From the NCBI GenBank assembly GCA_036010965.1, contig DASCMO010000059.1:1-64000 (forward strand): DNA of 64,000 nucleotides, given 5' to 3'. The notes beneath the pieces are model-generated. The model was given only the letters and a program-made list of their open reading frames with translations. It did no database searches and was not told the origin of the DNA. This DNA comes from GCA-2686265 sp036010965 (GTDB lineage Bacteria > Planctomycetota > UBA1135 > GCA-002686595). Positions 16,247 to 26,419 of this stretch are shown piece after piece. Each line of letters opens with the position of its first letter. Position 1 is the stretch's first letter. The translations under genes were made by a program, and so were the position numbers.

Positions 16247-17908
16247 CTAGCGGAGGATCCAGTCCTCGGGATCCAGCTCGACCGTCGCGTCCGCCGGCAG
16301 GCTCAGGTGCGCCGTACCCTCGGGCATGGCGACCCGCTCGAGCTCTCCATTGATGCGGACCTCGACTGGCATCGGAAAGGGGAGGTCGCCGGGCACTTCC
16401 CAGGACAACCGCAGCCCACTGTCATCCCGAGTCTGGACGAGGCGCGGCAGGTGCGGCTGGCGGAAGTAGACCTCGAAGAACCAGCCGAGCTCCCTCCCCG
16501 AGTTGCGCTCCGCGATTTCGATGAACTCGTCGGTCGTCGCGAACCGGCAGGCGCTCCCGTCGGTCCGCTCCTCCGAGCGAGGATCGGGGTAGGCCATGCG
16601 CCGCAGGGTGGAGAAGAAAGCGTCTTCCCCGATCAGGTAGCGCAGGGTGTGCAGGGCCCAGGAGGCCTTGAAGTAGATGTCGCTGTCGCTCTGGCGCTCG
16701 CCGTCGGGGACGTCGAGGTCGATGAAGTACATCTGGCCAGAGGAGCGCGGCTCGCGCGGGGCGACGGCGCGCCGGTTGAGGATTCGCCCGCGGTTGTCGG
16801 CCATCGACTGGTGGTAGGCCTGCTCGCCGTGCAGCTGCTCGGTGTAGAGGTTCTGCGTGTAGGTCCCGATGCCCTCGTGAACCCAGAAGTCGTTCCAGTC
16901 CGGCGCGGTCACCATGTTCGCCCACCACTCATGGGACAGCTCGTGATGGTGGAGCCAGTCGTAGCCCCACTTGTTGTCCCGGTACTGGTTGCCATAGGCG
17001 ATGATCGTCTGGTGCTCCATGCCCAGGTGCGGCGTCTCGACGACTCCGTACTTGTCCGCGCGGAACGGATAGGGGCCGAACAGCTCCTCGAAGAAGCGCA
17101 GGTGTTCGATGATCTGGATCATCAGGCCCAGGCCTTGCTCGTAGTTCTCGGGGAGGACCCAGTAGGTGACGGGGAAGACCTCGCCAGTGACGCTCTCGTA
17201 GGAGCGCGTGATCTCTGCGTAGGGCGCGATGTTCAGCGCCACCACGTAGTTGTTGATCGGCGTCGAGACGTGCCAGTCGTAGGTGCGGGTGCCGTTGTGA
17301 TTGTCCCTCGTGCCCGTCAGGCGGCCATTGGTCGCGCACACCAGCGGTCGGGGGACCGTGACGTGGATGTCCATCGAGTCCGGCTCGTCGGACGGATGGT
17401 CCTTGCAAGGCCACCACAGGTCGGCGCCCTCGCCCTGGTTCGAGGTGGCGATCCAGTGGTCGCCGCTCTGGGTGCGGGCCCAGGTGAAGCCTCCCTCCCA
17501 GGGGGGTTTGGGCGCCTCTCGCGGCGTGCCGCCGTAGGCCACGCGCAGGATGATCTCGTCGCCCTGATGGCGAGTTTTCTCGAGGTCGATGACGAGGCGC
17601 CCGGCAGCGTGCGTGTATTCGCGGCTCAGGCCACGCTCGTCGACACCCTCCACCTTGAGGGCGGGATCGAGGTCCAGTACGAGCGCCGAGAGCGGCTCGA
17701 GCACGGCCGCCCGCAGGGTCACGACCCCCCAGATCGAGCGCGTCTCGGGCATCACCGTCACGTCCAGGTCGTAGTGCAGCACGTCGAAAGCTGCTTGCTC
17801 GGGCGACAGGGGGCCCCCGGAGTCCCTGCGGAAGGTCGCGTCGGCTGTCGATGCACAGCCGACAGAAGCGATGGCGAGCAGCAGGCCGGCGGTGTCGGGG
17901 AGTTTCAT
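16247..17908 (-). CDS. M1 family zinc metallopeptidase
   Basis: A 553-residue secreted aminopeptidase-like protein. The N-terminus is a signal peptide, possibly a lipoprotein one ending at Cys18, though the lipobox is weak. An N-terminal beta-saddle domain covers about residues 40-230. The GAMEN-like loop reads LGMEHQ near 296-301. The zinc site is HELSH at 322-326 with the third ligand Glu345 (VHEGIGTY), the expected 18-residue spacing. The C-terminus is short, lacking the large helical domain of PepN, and ends in a beta-rich domain. Probably degrades peptides outside the cytoplasm. Starts two bases after yciB. Why it precedes phosphonate genes is not clear. Confidence 0.92.
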   Translation of the reverse strand: MKLPDTAGLLLAIASVGCASTADATFRRDSGGPLSPEQAAFDVLHYDLDVTVMPETRSIWGVVTLRAAVLEPLSALVLDLDPALKVEGVDERGLSREYTHAAGRLVIDLEKTRHQGDEIILRVAYGGTPREAPKPPWEGGFTWARTQSGDHWIATSNQGEGADLWWPCKDHPSDEPDSMDIHVTVPRPLVCATNGRLTGTRDNHNGTRTYDWHVSTPINNYVVALNIAPYAEITRSYESVTGEVFPVTYWVLPENYEQGLGLMIQIIEHLRFFEELFGPYPFRADKYGVVETPHLGMEHQTIIAYGNQYRDNKWGYDWLHHHELSHEWWANMVTAPDWNDFWVHEGIGTYTQNLYTEQLHGEQAYHQSMADNRGRILNRRAVAPREPRSSGQMYFIDLDVPDGERQSDSDIYFKASWALHTLRYLIGEDAFFSTLRRMAYPDPRSEERTDGSACRFATTDEFIEIAERNSGRELGWFFEVYFRQPHLPRLVQTRDDSGLRLSWEVPGDLPFPMPVEVRINGELERVAMPEGTAHLSLPADATVELDPEDWILR

Positions 17909-17910
17909 GC

Positions 17911-18528
17911 TCAGTCAGCGCTCTCTTCGGGAGAAGGGGATGAGGAGGGAGATGCCGCGTCCTCTTCGTCGCGCACTTCGTGGCGCTGGATGAGGGGGAT
18001 CTGCGTGATCGTGAAGGCGATAGTCAGGGGCAGGATTCCGAACACCTTGAAGCTGACCCACGTGTCGGTCGAGGTGTTGCGCCACACGATCTCGTTGACG
18101 ATCGCCAGGAAGACGAAGAAGCAGGCCCAACGAAGGGTCAGGGTGCGCCAACCCTCGGCGTCGAGCTTCATGCTGCTCTCGAGCAAGGGCCGGAGCAGGG
18201 AGCGTTTCTTCGCCAGGCCTCCGAACAGGATCGCCGCGAACAGGACGTTCACCACCGTCGGCTTGAGCTTGATGAAAAGGTCGTCCGCGAGCACCAGGGT
18301 CAGGGTGCCGAAGGTCAACACGAAGCCCGCGGTCACCAGAGGCATGATCGGCAGGCGCCGCTCCAGGACCCAGGAGGCCGCCAGGGAGAGGACGATCGCC
18401 CCCATGAAGGCGGCCGTCGCCTCGAAGATCCCCATCCGGGCGTTGGTGATGAAGAAGACCAGCAACGGTCCCATCTCGATCAGGATCTTCGCCGCGGGTG
18501 AGACCTGTTTGGGGGCGCGTTCAACCAT
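17911..18528 (-). CDS. YciB-family inner membrane protein (septation protein A homologue)
   Basis: A 205-residue membrane protein with about five to six helices and motifs of the YciB/IspZ family: [15 protein letters not shown], the Lys-Pro segment [14 protein letters not shown], and [20 protein letters not shown] followed by WVSFKVFG. Start is the ATG at 18528 ([11 protein letters not shown]); a longer frame upstream falls over the divergent gene. The C-terminus carries an acidic Ser-rich tail ([16 protein letters not shown]) not usual for the family. YciB is linked to cell envelope maintenance and division. First gene of the tightly spaced minus-strand unit. Only 24 bases separate it from the divergent start at 18553. 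Confidence 0.85.
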   Translation of the reverse strand: MVERAPKQVSPAAKILIEMGPLLVFFITNARMGIFEATAAFMGAIVLSLAASWVLERRLPIMPLVTAGFVLTFGTLTLVLADDLFIKLKPTVVNVLFAAILFGGLAKKRSLLRPLLESSMKLDAEGWRTLTLRWACFFVFLAIVNEIVWRNTSTDTWVSFKVFGILPLTIAFTITQIPLIQRHEVRDEEDAASPSSSPSPEESAD

Positions 18529-18534
18529 GCGGCG

Positions 18535-18541
18535 TAGACTA
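18535..18541. promoter_or_regulatory. Possible shared symmetric -10 element of yciB and the DUF6807 gene
   Basis: TAGACTA lies in the 24-base gap between divergent ATGs at 18528 and 18553. It reads TAGACT toward the right gene (12 bases before the ATG). It reads TAGTCT toward yciB (seven bases before its ATG). Leaders would be only a few bases. No convincing -35 on either side. Same architecture as the site at 8908. Confidence 0.35.
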
Positions 18542-18552
18542 CACTGTCTGGC

Positions 18553-19824
18553 ATGGAGCCAGGACGAGAGGTCGGGGCGCGGGGGATCGTCGCGATCACG
18601 GCTGCGATGGTGCTGGCGGCATCGAGCTCGGCCGAGGAGCCCCAGAGTTTCACCGTGACCGTGGACCCGGGCGGAGTCGATCGCTCGTGGACGCCCGTGA
18701 GCGTCTGGTTGGAGCGAGGCGAGCACCTGAGCGACGGCGACCTCTCAGGAGGAGCGGGCGGCTGGAAGGGGGCACTGACCGATGCGGCCGGTGGCGTGCG
18801 CGAGGCGCAGGTCGAGCGGCGTCGTGACGGCGACGGACGCATCACGGCCCTGGGGGCCCACTGGCTCGAGGAGCAGCTCATCGCAGGAATGCCGCAGACC
18901 TACACGCTCGAGCTGTCGCATCTCCCTGAGGGCGTGGGCACCAGAGCGCCCTCCTTTCGCATGGAAGAGGACGCGAACGCTCTCTCGCTCCTGCATGGCG
19001 ATCGCCCGGTCTGGCGCCACGAGATAGCCTTCGATCCCGACCGAATCGAGGAGACCTACAAGACCTTTCACCATGTTCTGGACGGCGAGACGGTCCTGAC
19101 CAAGGGGCTCGGCGGCTTGTATCCGCACCACCGCGGACTCTTCGTCGGCTGGTCACGTACGCGCGCCGGTGGGCGAGAGCACAACTTCTGGTGGAACGCC
19201 AAGGGGGCCGAATTTTCCCAGCGCCACGCCGGTTTCGAGGCGAGGGAGCGCACGACGGGGCCGTTCATGGCGCGCTCCGTCTCGCTCGTCGAATGGATGA
19301 CCGATGGCGCCCCGATCGTCTTCGAGCGCCGCGCGGTCACCACCTGGAGCCAGGGTCCGGGGCGCTGGTCGCTCGATTTCGACATCACTTTGCGCGGCGC
19401 CGATGGCGAGGTGCGGCTCGACGGAGACCCCGCCCACGGCGGGTTCCAGTTCCGCGCGGCCCAGGAGGTTGCCGAGCGCAAGGATTGCGCGTACATCCTG
19501 CCGAGCAGCGCGAAGGGCGGCGCGAACGACAACTGGACCGACTGCCCCTGGGCGGCGGCGCGCATCACGGTCGAGGGGCATGCCTACTGGATCGTTCATA
19601 TGGATGCGCCCTCCAACCCGCGCCCGGCGATCTACAACACGCGCAGCTACGGCCGCTTCGGGGCCTTCTTCCGCGCCACTATCCCCGCCGAAGAGGAACT
19701 CCGCCTGCGCTTCCGCGTGCTCATGATCGACCCCGAGGGGCGCGAGGAACCCGGAAGGGAGGCCTTCGAGTGCGCCTATCGTGACCTCGCCGATCCTCCC
19801 GCGGTCAGGTTGGAGCGCCCGTGA
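18553..19824 (+). CDS. Secreted DUF6807 (PmoA-like) protein
   Basis: A 423-residue exported protein: an N-terminal signal segment ([17 protein letters not shown]), then a beta-rich domain of the DUF6807/'PmoA family' kind common in Planctomycetota. The diagnostic run [13 protein letters not shown] is near residue 195. EHNFWWN and [11 protein letters not shown] follow, and the late segment [12 protein letters not shown] closes the fold. Biochemical function is unknown. In other planctomycetes such genes accompany Gfo/Idh/MocA and polysaccharide genes. Starts at the ATG at 18553, without a visible ribosome site, and the TAGACT hexamer is 12 bases upstream, so a leaderless or near-leaderless transcript is possible. 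Its stop overlaps the GTG of the next gene by four bases. Confidence 0.85.
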   Translation: MEPGREVGARGIVAITAAMVLAASSSAEEPQSFTVTVDPGGVDRSWTPVSVWLERGEHLSDGDLSGGAGGWKGALTDAAGGVREAQVERRRDGDGRITALGAHWLEEQLIAGMPQTYTLELSHLPEGVGTRAPSFRMEEDANALSLLHGDRPVWRHEIAFDPDRIEETYKTFHHVLDGETVLTKGLGGLYPHHRGLFVGWSRTRAGGREHNFWWNAKGAEFSQRHAGFEARERTTGPFMARSVSLVEWMTDGAPIVFERRAVTTWSQGPGRWSLDFDITLRGADGEVRLDGDPAHGGFQFRAAQEVAERKDCAYILPSSAKGGANDNWTDCPWAAARITVEGHAYWIVHMDAPSNPRPAIYNTRSYGRFGAFFRATIPAEEELRLRFRVLMIDPEGREEPGREAFECAYRDLADPPAVRLERP

Positions 19825-21074
19825 CCCTGAACGGCTACGCGCTCGTGATCCTCGCGGCCATCGTCGCGGGCACCCTGCTGGACCTCGTCTGCGACCTCCT
19901 CAACCTCAGGAGCTTGCGTCCTGAACTCCCCGACGAGTTTAGGGGCGACTGGGACGAGGAGGCCTACTCACGCTCGCAGACCTACACCCGCGTGCGGACT
20001 CGCTTCGGCCTCCTGCGGTCCAGCTTCGACCTCGCCGTGCTGCTCGGTTTCTGGTTCGCAGGAGGGTTTGGATGGCTCGCGGGCTTGGTGCAATCCGCCG
20101 GGTTCGGCGCCGTGCCCACCGGCCTGCTCTTCATAGGCGCCCTCGGCCTCGGATCGCGTCTGCTCGCCCTGCCCTTCCAGCACTACTCGACCTTCGTCAT
20201 CGAGGAGCGCTTCGGATTCAACCGCACGAGCGGCGCCACCTTCTGGTCCGATCAGCTCAAGGGCCTCGCGCTCACGCTCCTCTTCGCCGGCCCGCTCCTG
20301 GCTCTGATTCTCTACGCCCTCGAGGCGGCCGGCCCCCTGGCCTGGCTGTACTGCTGGATCGCGACGACCGCGTTCATGTTGATCGCTCTCGTTATCGGAC
20401 CGGCGTGGATCATGCCGCTCTTCAATAAATTTCAGCCTTTGGAGCAGGGCGAATTGCGAGATGAGTTGCTGGCCTACGCGCGCTCGACCGAGTTCCCCCT
20501 CGACGATGTCTACGTGATGGACGGATCGAAGCGCTCGACGAAGACCAACGCTTTCTTCACCGGCTTTGGAAAGCACAAGCGCGTAGCCCTCTTCGACACG
20601 CTGATCGCTTCACAGACGACTCAGGAGCTCGTCGCGGTCGTCGCCCACGAGGTCGGTCACTACAAGCGGCATCACATCATCCAGAGCGCCCTCGTCAGTA
20701 TCGCCCACTTCGGGCTGCTGTTCTGGCTGCTGTCCTTGTTCCTCGACCGAGCGGGCTTGTTCGAGGCCTTCGGCATTGGAGAGCCCAGCGTCTGGGCAGG
20801 CCTCGTGTTCTTCATGATCCTCTACTCGCCAGTCGAGATGTTGCTCTCGTTTCTGAGCAATGTGCTCTCGCGACGCAACGAGTTCCAGGCGGACGAGTTC
20901 GCTGCCCGCACGACGGGGCAGGCGGAGGCGTTGGTCTCGGCGCTCAAGAAGCTCTCGGCCGAGAACCTCTCCAACCTCACGCCTCACCCTCTGCACGTTC
21001 TCCTGCACCACTCCCATCCGCCACTCCTGCGCCGCATCGCAGCCCTGCGTGCGACGGTGGCTCCACATCCCTAG
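19821..21074 (+). CDS. M48 family (Ste24/CAAX prenyl protease 1-like) membrane metalloprotease
   Basis: A 417-residue integral membrane zinc protease starting at GTG 19821 in GTGA overlap. It has about seven hydrophobic helices; the long insert between 190 and 270 precedes the zinc site HEVGH at 276-280 (VVAHEVGHYKRHH). The third ligand is in NEFQADEFA. The Ste24 hallmark region NKFQPLEQGELRDELLAYA and the phrase GSKRSTKTNAFFTGFG are conserved in this family. Bacteria lack CAAX prenylation as such, so the role is probably membrane-protein or peptide quality control. Coupled to the DUF6807 gene, but no functional link is evident. Confidence 0.93.
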   Translation: MTLNGYALVILAAIVAGTLLDLVCDLLNLRSLRPELPDEFRGDWDEEAYSRSQTYTRVRTRFGLLRSSFDLAVLLGFWFAGGFGWLAGLVQSAGFGAVPTGLLFIGALGLGSRLLALPFQHYSTFVIEERFGFNRTSGATFWSDQLKGLALTLLFAGPLLALILYALEAAGPLAWLYCWIATTAFMLIALVIGPAWIMPLFNKFQPLEQGELRDELLAYARSTEFPLDDVYVMDGSKRSTKTNAFFTGFGKHKRVALFDTLIASQTTQELVAVVAHEVGHYKRHHIIQSALVSIAHFGLLFWLLSLFLDRAGLFEAFGIGEPSVWAGLVFFMILYSPVEMLLSFLSNVLSRRNEFQADEFAARTTGQAEALVSALKKLSAENLSNLTPHPLHVLLHHSHPPLLRRIAALRATVAPHP

Positions 21075-21096
21075 AGTTCCAGACATCGGAGCAAGC

Positions 21097-24000
21097 ATGA
21101 CCATGCGATCCCTTCTCTCCTGGTGGTTGCCCCTGGCGCTCTGCGCCTGTGCTTCGGCGGGCCGCCAGGAGGGCGAGTTCTGGTTGAGAACATTTCGAAG
21201 ACAGCGCCTGACCGAGACCTTCTTCTCGGAAGGCGCGACCTTCGGTGACCTCAACCGCGACGGGCACAACGACATCGTCTCGGGGCCCTTCTGGTACGAG
21301 GGCCCCTCGCTCACCGAGCGCCACGAGATCTACGAGCCCGTCCCGTCCGATCCCCTCCGGTATTCCGACAGCTTCTTCGCTTTCGTCTACGACTTCGACG
21401 AGGACGGCTGGCCGGATGTGCTCGAGATCGGCTTTCCAGGCCGCCAGGCTCGCTGGTATGAGAACCCCGGTGAGGAGGCCCGGCGCTGGGAGATGCACGT
21501 CGCCTTCGAGGGCGTCGACAACGAAGCGCCCGGTTTCGGGGACCTGACCGGAGACGGTCGGCCCGAACTTTACTTTCACACCAACGGACGCTTTGGGTGG
21601 GCGGGTCCCGCCGAGGGCCTCCCCGAGCAACCGTGGACCTTCCACGCTCTCTCCGAAGATCTGGGCCTGTCCAACTTCATCCACGGTCTGGGGATCGGTG
21701 ACCTGAACGGGGACGACCGACCGGACTTGCTCGAGAAGAACGGCTGGTGGCGGCAACCGGCGGTGAGCGAGGAAGGCCTGATCTGGCAGCACTACCCGAT
21801 CCCCTTCAGCGCCGGACGCCGAGGCGGCGCTCAGATGCTCACCTTGGATGTGGACGGCGACGGGGACACCGACGTCATCACGAGCCTCAACGGCCATGGG
21901 TGGGGGTTGTCGTGGTTCGAGCAAGTGCAGAGGTTCGGGGCCATTGAGTTTCACGAGCACCGGATCATGGACTCGCGCCCCGACCACAACCGCCACGGCG
22001 TGGCCTTCTCTCAGCTGCACGCTCTCGCGCTCGCGGACATGAACGGCGACGGTCTGGCGGACATCGTCACGGGTAAGCGTCACTGGGCTCACGGGCCCGA
22101 AGTGGATCCGGGTGCTCAGGATCCCGCGGTCATCTACTGGTTCGAGCTCGTGCGTGGCTCTGGCGGCGCCGAGTTCGTCCCTCACCAAATCGATGACGAC
22201 ACGGGAGTGGGCGTGCAGGTCGTGGCGGGGGATGTGGACGGCGACGGATTGATGGACGTCATCGTCGGGAACAAGAAGGGGACCACCGTCCTATTCCAGG
22301 AGGCGCGGCGCGTGAGCGAGGAAGTGTGGCGCGCCGCCCAGCCCGCCCGGCGCCATCCCGGTGGCGTGGTGCCGCGCACCGAGGATGGGACGAAGCTCGA
22401 CCTCGGCTTCGAGTCGGGGACCTTGCTCCACTGGACGGCGACCGGCGATGCTTTCGAGGGCCAACCGGTGAAGGGCGACACCCTCGCCCCGCGGGGACAC
22501 GCGGAAGGCAGCCGCCATGCCGGCGACTACTGGCTCGGTGGGTACGAGCTGCACGGTGACGAGCGCACGGGCACCTTGACCTCGGTTCCCTTCGAGGTGA
22601 CGCACCCCTTCGCGAGCTTTCTGGCCGCTGGCGGCCACCATGACGAGACGCGCATCGAGTTGATCTCCGACCGCGACGGCGCAGTGCTCCTCGAGGTCAC
22701 CGGCACCGACCATGAGTCCTTGCAGCGGTGCGTCGTCGATCTGCGGGGGCGGGAGGGCGAGCTGGTGCGCCTACGGATCACGGACGAGCACGAAGGCGGC
22801 TGGGGCCACGTGAACTTCGATGACTTTCTCTTCCACCCAGACGAGCCGCGCTTCACCCGGGATTCGGACCTGGCGCTCCTGAGCGAGCGGGTGCCCACCG
22901 AGCACAGCGGCCTGCCGCCCGAGGCGGCGGCGCGGGCGATGAGTGTTCCGGCGGGGTTCACGGTCGATCTGATCGCGGCCGAGCCAGACCTTCACCAGCC
23001 GATCGCCCTGGCCATCGACGAGCGCGGGCGACTGTGGGTGGCGGAAGCCCAGTCCTATCCGCAGCGGCGGCCCGAGGGTGAGGGGCGCGACTCGATCCTG
23101 GTCTTCGAGGATGGCGACAGCGACGGCACTTTCGAGACGCGGACGGTCTTCGCCGAGGGCTTGAACCTCATCAGCGGCATGCAGGTGGGGTTCGGCGGCG
23201 TGTGGGTGGGCGCCGCGCCGCAGTTGCTCTTCATTCCCGATGCCGACGGAGACCTCACGCCTGACGGCGAGCCCGAGGTGTTGCTCGACGGCTGGGGTTT
23301 CGAAGACACCCACGAGACCCTGAACACCTTCACCTGGGGGCCGGACGGATGGCTCTATGGGTGCCACGGCGTGTTCACTCACTCACGCGTCGGCGCGCCA
23401 GGGACCGCGGACGAGGAGCGCACGCCGCTCAATGCCGGCGTCTGGCGCTATCACCCGACCCGCCACGAGTTCGAGGTGTTCGCGTGGGGGACGAGCAATC
23501 CCTGGGGCATCGACTTCGACGCGCACGGGCAGGTGTTTCTGACCGCCTGCGTGATCCCGCACCTCTTCCACATCGCCCAGGGAGGCCGCTACGAGCGCCA
23601 GGCCGGCGATCACTTCAACCCGCACGTCTACGAGGACATCAAGACCATCGCCGACCACCGTCACTACGCGGGTGACATCCGCGACCACGCCTGGTGGGGA
23701 CGCGAGGAACCCGAGCACGGCAAGGGGACCAAGGAGGCCGGGGGAGGTCACGCGCACTGCGGCGCGATGATCTACCTCGGCGGTTCCTTTCCGGACCGCT
23801 TCGAGGGCACGGTCTTCTTCGCCAACGTCCACGGGAATCGCTTCAACAACGACCGGCCCGAGCGCAGCGGGTCGGGCTTCGTCGGTCGCCACGGCGAGGA
23901 CTTTCTGCTCGCCAACGACGAGTGGTTTCGCGGCATCAACCTGAAGACCGGGCCTGATGGCGCGGTCTACTTCATCGACTGGTACGACGAGGCGGCCTGC

Positions 24001-26367
24001 CACCGGACGGATACCGAGCGCTGGGATCGCACCAACGGGCGGCTCTACCGCGTGCGCCACGGCGATGTTGCTCCGGAGGCGGTGGCCGTCGCCGAACTCG
24101 ACGACGCCGGCCTGCTCGAGGCCCTCGTTCACGAGAACGAGTGGTTCAGCCGGCAAGCCCGGCGCGTGTGGCAGGAGCGCGGCGGACCCCTGGCGAGGGC
24201 CGTGCGCTACGAGCTCGAAGGGCTCCTGAGCCGCGGGCCGGCCCAGGATCGGCTGCGCGCCCTGTGGGCCTTGCACGTCACCGGCGAGCTGAGCGAGGGG
24301 TTGGCCGTCGAGCAACTCTCGGACGAGGACCAGGACGAGTTCGTCCGCGCCTGGTCCGTGCAGCTGATGCTCGAGGATCGCCGGCTCGAGCCCGCATCTC
24401 TGGAGCACCTCGAGCAGGCGGCGCGCGACGATCCGTCGCCGGTCGTGCGGCTCTATCTGGCCGCGGGCTTGCAGCGCATGCCCCTCGAACAGCGCTGGGG
24501 CGTGGCGCGAGCCCTGGCGTCCCACGGCGAGGATGCCGACGACCAGAATCTGCCCCTGATGCTGTGGTACGGAGTCGAGCCGCTGGTGATCGAGGACCCA
24601 GCGCGCAGCCTGGCCCTGGCGCGCGCCGCGGCCCTCCCGCAACTATCGGAGTTCATCGCTCGCCGGGTCGCTTCCGATTCGTCCTGCCACGAGGCTCTGG
24701 TGGAGGCGATGACCGCCGCAGAGGATGACGCCTGGTTCGCACTCCTCCTCGCCCAGCTCGCGCGGGCGCTGGAAGGCGAGCGCGGCACGGCCTTGCCGCC
24801 GGGTTGGGACGCGGTCTACGCCCGCGCCAGCGCGTCACCCGAGGCCGAGTTACGGGACCGGGCCTTCGCCGTCGCGGTGGCCTTCGGGGACTCCTCGGTG
24901 TTTCCAGAGCTGCGCGACATCCTGGCCAGCGCCGAGGAATCCTCGAAGCGCCGGGAGCGAGCGGCCGACGCCTTGATCCGCGGCCGTGACGCCGAGGCCG
25001 TGGGCGTGATGCACGCCGTGCTCGCGGAAGGTGTACTGCGCGGGCCCATCCTGCGAGGTCTGGCACGCTTCGATCATCCGGGCACGCCCGAGGTCGTCCT
25101 GGCTCACTACTCGTCCCTGAGCGAGGACGAGAAGCGAGACGCATTGAACACCCTCGCCGCGCGCGCGCCCTATGCGTGCTCACTGCTAGAGGCCGTCGGG
25201 GTAGGAACCGTCGCGCGCAATGAGCTGGACGCCGTGCTCCTGCGCCAGTTGAAGGCGCTCGAGGACGAGCAGGTGGAGCAGCTCATCGCGAGCGTCTGGG
25301 GCGTGTCGCGCGAGACGCCCGATGACCGCCAGGCCCTGATCTCGACCTGGGTTGAGCAACTCGACGCTCAGACCCTGGCGGGCGCCGATCTCTCACGCGG
25401 CCGCGAGGTCTACGCGCGCACCTGCGAGCAGTGCCACGTCCTGTTCGGAGAGGGTCGCGGGGTGGGTCCGGAGTTGACGGGTTCCAACCGGGCCGACAAG
25501 GAGTACATCCTCACGAACATCGTCGATCCCAACGCTCTGATCGCCGTGGAGTACCAGGTCACGACCGTGCAGCTCGATGATGAGCGAGTCGTGAACGGCA
25601 TCCTGACCCGCGAGACGGACACAGCCCTGACTCTGGAGACCCAGACCGAGACGATCGTCATCGCGAAGGACGAGGTGGCGCTGCGCCTGCCGCAGGACAT
25701 CTCCATGATGCCCGAGGGTCAGCTCGAGACCCTCGAGAACGACGAGGTGCGCGATCTGATCGCCTACCTTGCGAGCGACGTCCAGGTGCCGCTGCTCGCC
25801 ACCGAGTTGAACCGTTCGCGGTTCTTCGACGAACAAACGCTCGACGGCTGGCTGGGCAACCCGGCGGTGTGGAGCGTCTCCGACGGCGAGATCGTCGGCC
25901 AGACGGAGGGGCTCTCGCGCAACGAGTTCCTCAAGAGCGATATGTTGCTGGGCGATTTTCGTCTGATCGTCGATGTGCGCCTGGCGAACGACGAGGGCAA
26001 CAGCGGGATCCAGTTTTGGAGCGAGGGGCTGGAGGACGGCAGCGTTCGCGGATACCAGGCTGACATCGGCGTCGGCTGGTGGGGGAAGCTGTATGAGGAG
26101 CACGGGCGCGGACTTCTAGTGGCCACCGAGGGGGACGAATTCGTCGTTCCCGACGGCTGGAACACCTATGAGATCCTGGCCGTCGGCCATCGCGTGCGCA
26201 CGGCGATCAACGGTTCGGTCTGCGTGGACCTCGAAGATCCCGACGGCGCGACGCGCGGGATCGTGGCGCTGCAGGTCCACTCAGGTGGGGCCACCGAGAT
26301 TCGCCTCCGCAACCTGCGTCTGGAGCTCGACCCCGCGCCCGAACTGACGACGCTCAAGTCCCGATGA
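21097..26367 (+). CDS. Giant secreted fusion: FG-GAP/VCBS, PVC membrane-bound dehydrogenase propeller, HEAT-like, cytochrome c, DUF1080
   Basis: A 1756-residue exported protein starting at the ATG at 21097 (alternative ATG 21103). A lipoprotein-like signal reads WWLPLALCACAS. Domains in order: VCBS/FG-GAP repeats, about 45-420, with Asp-rich calcium loops (GDLNRDGHND, DVDGDGDTD, DMNGDGLAD). An NHL-like 'PVC membrane-bound dehydrogenase' propeller follows, about 610-990 (SVPAGFTVDLIAAEPDL). Helical HEAT-like repeats occupy about 1000-1420. A c-type heme motif CEQCH sits near 1441 with its PVC heme-binding domain (GVGPELTGSNR). A DUF1080 3-keto-disaccharide-hydrolase-like lectin fold covers about 1570-1756. 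Likely oxidises or binds a carbohydrate outside the cytoplasm. Each part is common in Planctomycetota; all in one chain is unusual. Confidence 0.9.
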   Translation: MTMRSLLSWWLPLALCACASAGRQEGEFWLRTFRRQRLTETFFSEGATFGDLNRDGHNDIVSGPFWYEGPSLTERHEIYEPVPSDPLRYSDSFFAFVYDFDEDGWPDVLEIGFPGRQARWYENPGEEARRWEMHVAFEGVDNEAPGFGDLTGDGRPELYFHTNGRFGWAGPAEGLPEQPWTFHALSEDLGLSNFIHGLGIGDLNGDDRPDLLEKNGWWRQPAVSEEGLIWQHYPIPFSAGRRGGAQMLTLDVDGDGDTDVITSLNGHGWGLSWFEQVQRFGAIEFHEHRIMDSRPDHNRHGVAFSQLHALALADMNGDGLADIVTGKRHWAHGPEVDPGAQDPAVIYWFELVRGSGGAEFVPHQIDDDTGVGVQVVAGDVDGDGLMDVIVGNKKGTTVLFQEARRVSEEVWRAAQPARRHPGGVVPRTEDGTKLDLGFESGTLLHWTATGDAFEGQPVKGDTLAPRGHAEGSRHAGDYWLGGYELHGDERTGTLTSVPFEVTHPFASFLAAGGHHDETRIELISDRDGAVLLEVTGTDHESLQRCVVDLRGREGELVRLRITDEHEGGWGHVNFDDFLFHPDEPRFTRDSDLALLSERVPTEHSGLPPEAAARAMSVPAGFTVDLIAAEPDLHQPIALAIDERGRLWVAEAQSYPQRRPEGEGRDSILVFEDGDSDGTFETRTVFAEGLNLISGMQVGFGGVWVGAAPQLLFIPDADGDLTPDGEPEVLLDGWGFEDTHETLNTFTWGPDGWLYGCHGVFTHSRVGAPGTADEERTPLNAGVWRYHPTRHEFEVFAWGTSNPWGIDFDAHGQVFLTACVIPHLFHIAQGGRYERQAGDHFNPHVYEDIKTIADHRHYAGDIRDHAWWGREEPEHGKGTKEAGGGHAHCGAMIYLGGSFPDRFEGTVFFANVHGNRFNNDRPERSGSGFVGRHGEDFLLANDEWFRGINLKTGPDGAVYFIDWYDEAACHRTDTERWDRTNGRLYRVRHGDVAPEAVAVAELDDAGLLEALVHENEWFSRQARRVWQERGGPLARAVRYELEGLLSRGPAQDRLRALWALHVTGELSEGLAVEQLSDEDQDEFVRAWSVQLMLEDRRLEPASLEHLEQAARDDPSPVVRLYLAAGLQRMPLEQRWGVARALASHGEDADDQNLPLMLWYGVEPLVIEDPARSLALARAAALPQLSEFIARRVASDSSCHEALVEAMTAAEDDAWFALLLAQLARALEGERGTALPPGWDAVYARASASPEAELRDRAFAVAVAFGDSSVFPELRDILASAEESSKRRERAADALIRGRDAEAVGVMHAVLAEGVLRGPILRGLARFDHPGTPEVVLAHYSSLSEDEKRDALNTLAARAPYACSLLEAVGVGTVARNELDAVLLRQLKALEDEQVEQLIASVWGVSRETPDDRQALISTWVEQLDAQTLAGADLSRGREVYARTCEQCHVLFGEGRGVGPELTGSNRADKEYILTNIVDPNALIAVEYQVTTVQLDDERVVNGILTRETDTALTLETQTETIVIAKDEVALRLPQDISMMPEGQLETLENDEVRDLIAYLASDVQVPLLATELNRSRFFDEQTLDGWLGNPAVWSVSDGEIVGQTEGLSRNEFLKSDMLLGDFRLIVDVRLANDEGNSGIQFWSEGLEDGSVRGYQADIGVGWWGKLYEEHGRGLLVATEGDEFVVPDGWNTYEILAVGHRVRTAINGSVCVDLEDPDGATRGIVALQVHSGGATEIRLRNLRLELDPAPELTTLKSR

Positions 26368-26419
26368 TGCCCACGCGCGTGCCGTCGCGTCGCCGACCAA
26401 CCACGAAAGGAACACGAGA

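Noticed and set aside
16307..18658. 783-codon plus-strand frame
   Set aside because: It is antisense to the M1 peptidase and yciB, whose motifs are clear.
26368..26419. Possible terminator after the giant fusion
   Set aside because: No convincing stem-loop with T-run is present; read-through into the Dabb and transporter genes is plausible.
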